This document shows, one piece after another, positions 6,013-6,082 of a stretch of DNA of 6,082 nucleotides. The notes below the pieces were generated by a model, which searched no databases, had not been told where the DNA came from, and was given only the letters and a program-made list of their open reading frames with translations. The number at the start of each line of letters is the position of its first letter. Position 1 is the first letter of the stretch. Origin of the DNA: Oligoflexia bacterium. Its GTDB lineage: Bacteria; Bdellovibrionota; UBA1018. The translations under genes were made by a program, and so were the position numbers. The stretch lies in contig JANXTV010000360.1 of the NCBI GenBank assembly GCA_025352185.1, positions 1-6,082 on the forward strand, given 5' to 3'.

Positions 6013-6014
6013 CC

Positions 6015-6020
6015 TAGGAG
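6015..6020 (+). promoter_or_regulatory. ribosome-binding site of the last gene
   Basis: TAGGAG followed by six A's precedes ATG 6027, a strong site that sets the start of the last, truncated gene. Confidence 0.7.
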
Positions 6021-6026
6021 AAAAAA

Positions 6027-6082
6027 ATGGCGCAAAAAGAATCAGGTTTTACCGGTGAATTGAAAGCAAATATTAAACCCTC
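6027..6082 (+). CDS. unidentified gene, 5' end only
   Basis: Eighteen complete codons (MAQKESGFTGELKANIKP) run off the window edge. The start is well supported by TAGGAG 6 bases upstream. Only 14 bases separate it from the glycosylase stop codon and no terminator lies between, so the two are probably cotranscribed. The visible part is hydrophilic with several Lys and no signal peptide, suggesting a cytosolic protein. I do not recognise the family from so few residues. Confidence 0.6.
   Translation, partial: MAQKESGFTGELKANIKP

Overview
The window reads as chromosomal DNA from a Gram-negative bacterium of moderately high G+C (judged by eye, not computed). It carries a peptidoglycan L,D-transpeptidase, a secreted chymotrypsin-fold serine protease, an ECF-type sigma factor paired with a membrane VWA protein, and an Fpg/Nei-like DNA glycosylase. 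This mix would suit a Bdellovibrionota or other delta-proteobacteria-like lineage, but that is an inference from gene content. No rRNA, tRNA, CRISPR, IS element or phage gene was seen.

Layout. (1) 1-536, plus strand: 3' part of a YkuD-type L,D-transpeptidase gene whose start lies outside the window. (2) 615-1391, plus strand: a complete DltE-like short-chain dehydrogenase with a good Shine-Dalgarno and a possible -10 box. (3) 1421-2191, minus strand: a secreted S1-family serine protease, convergent with the dehydrogenase across a 29-base gap. (4) 2192-2384: a divergent regulatory region with a LacI-operator-like palindrome, a small inverted repeat and a possible 14-residue leader peptide whose stop overlaps the sigma factor start (ATGA). 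(5) 2385-5076, plus strand: a two-gene operon of an ECF-like sigma factor and a 727-residue protein that joins an anti-sigma-like cytoplasmic N-terminus, one membrane segment, a Gly/Ala-rich linker and a YfbK-type von Willebrand A module. The two reading frames overlap by 8 bases (ATGACTGA), and a strong intrinsic terminator follows at 5103-5139. (6) 5194-6012, plus strand: an Fpg/Nei-family glycosylase lacking the canonical N-terminal proline. (7) 6027 to the end: the first 18 codons of an unidentified gene, probably cotranscribed with the glycosylase.

The most interesting unit is the sigma factor/VWA pair. The genes look like one signalling device: the VWA part lies outside the cytoplasmic membrane and senses a ligand or partner through an intact metal site, and the N-terminus holds or releases the sigma factor inside. 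VWA proteins of the YfbK type are known, but I know of no assigned signal or regulon for this arrangement. Two smaller points deserve attention: the glycosylase has its initiator Met where catalytic Pro1 should be, and the serine protease appears to have no propeptide, so signal-peptide removal would itself create the activating N-terminus.
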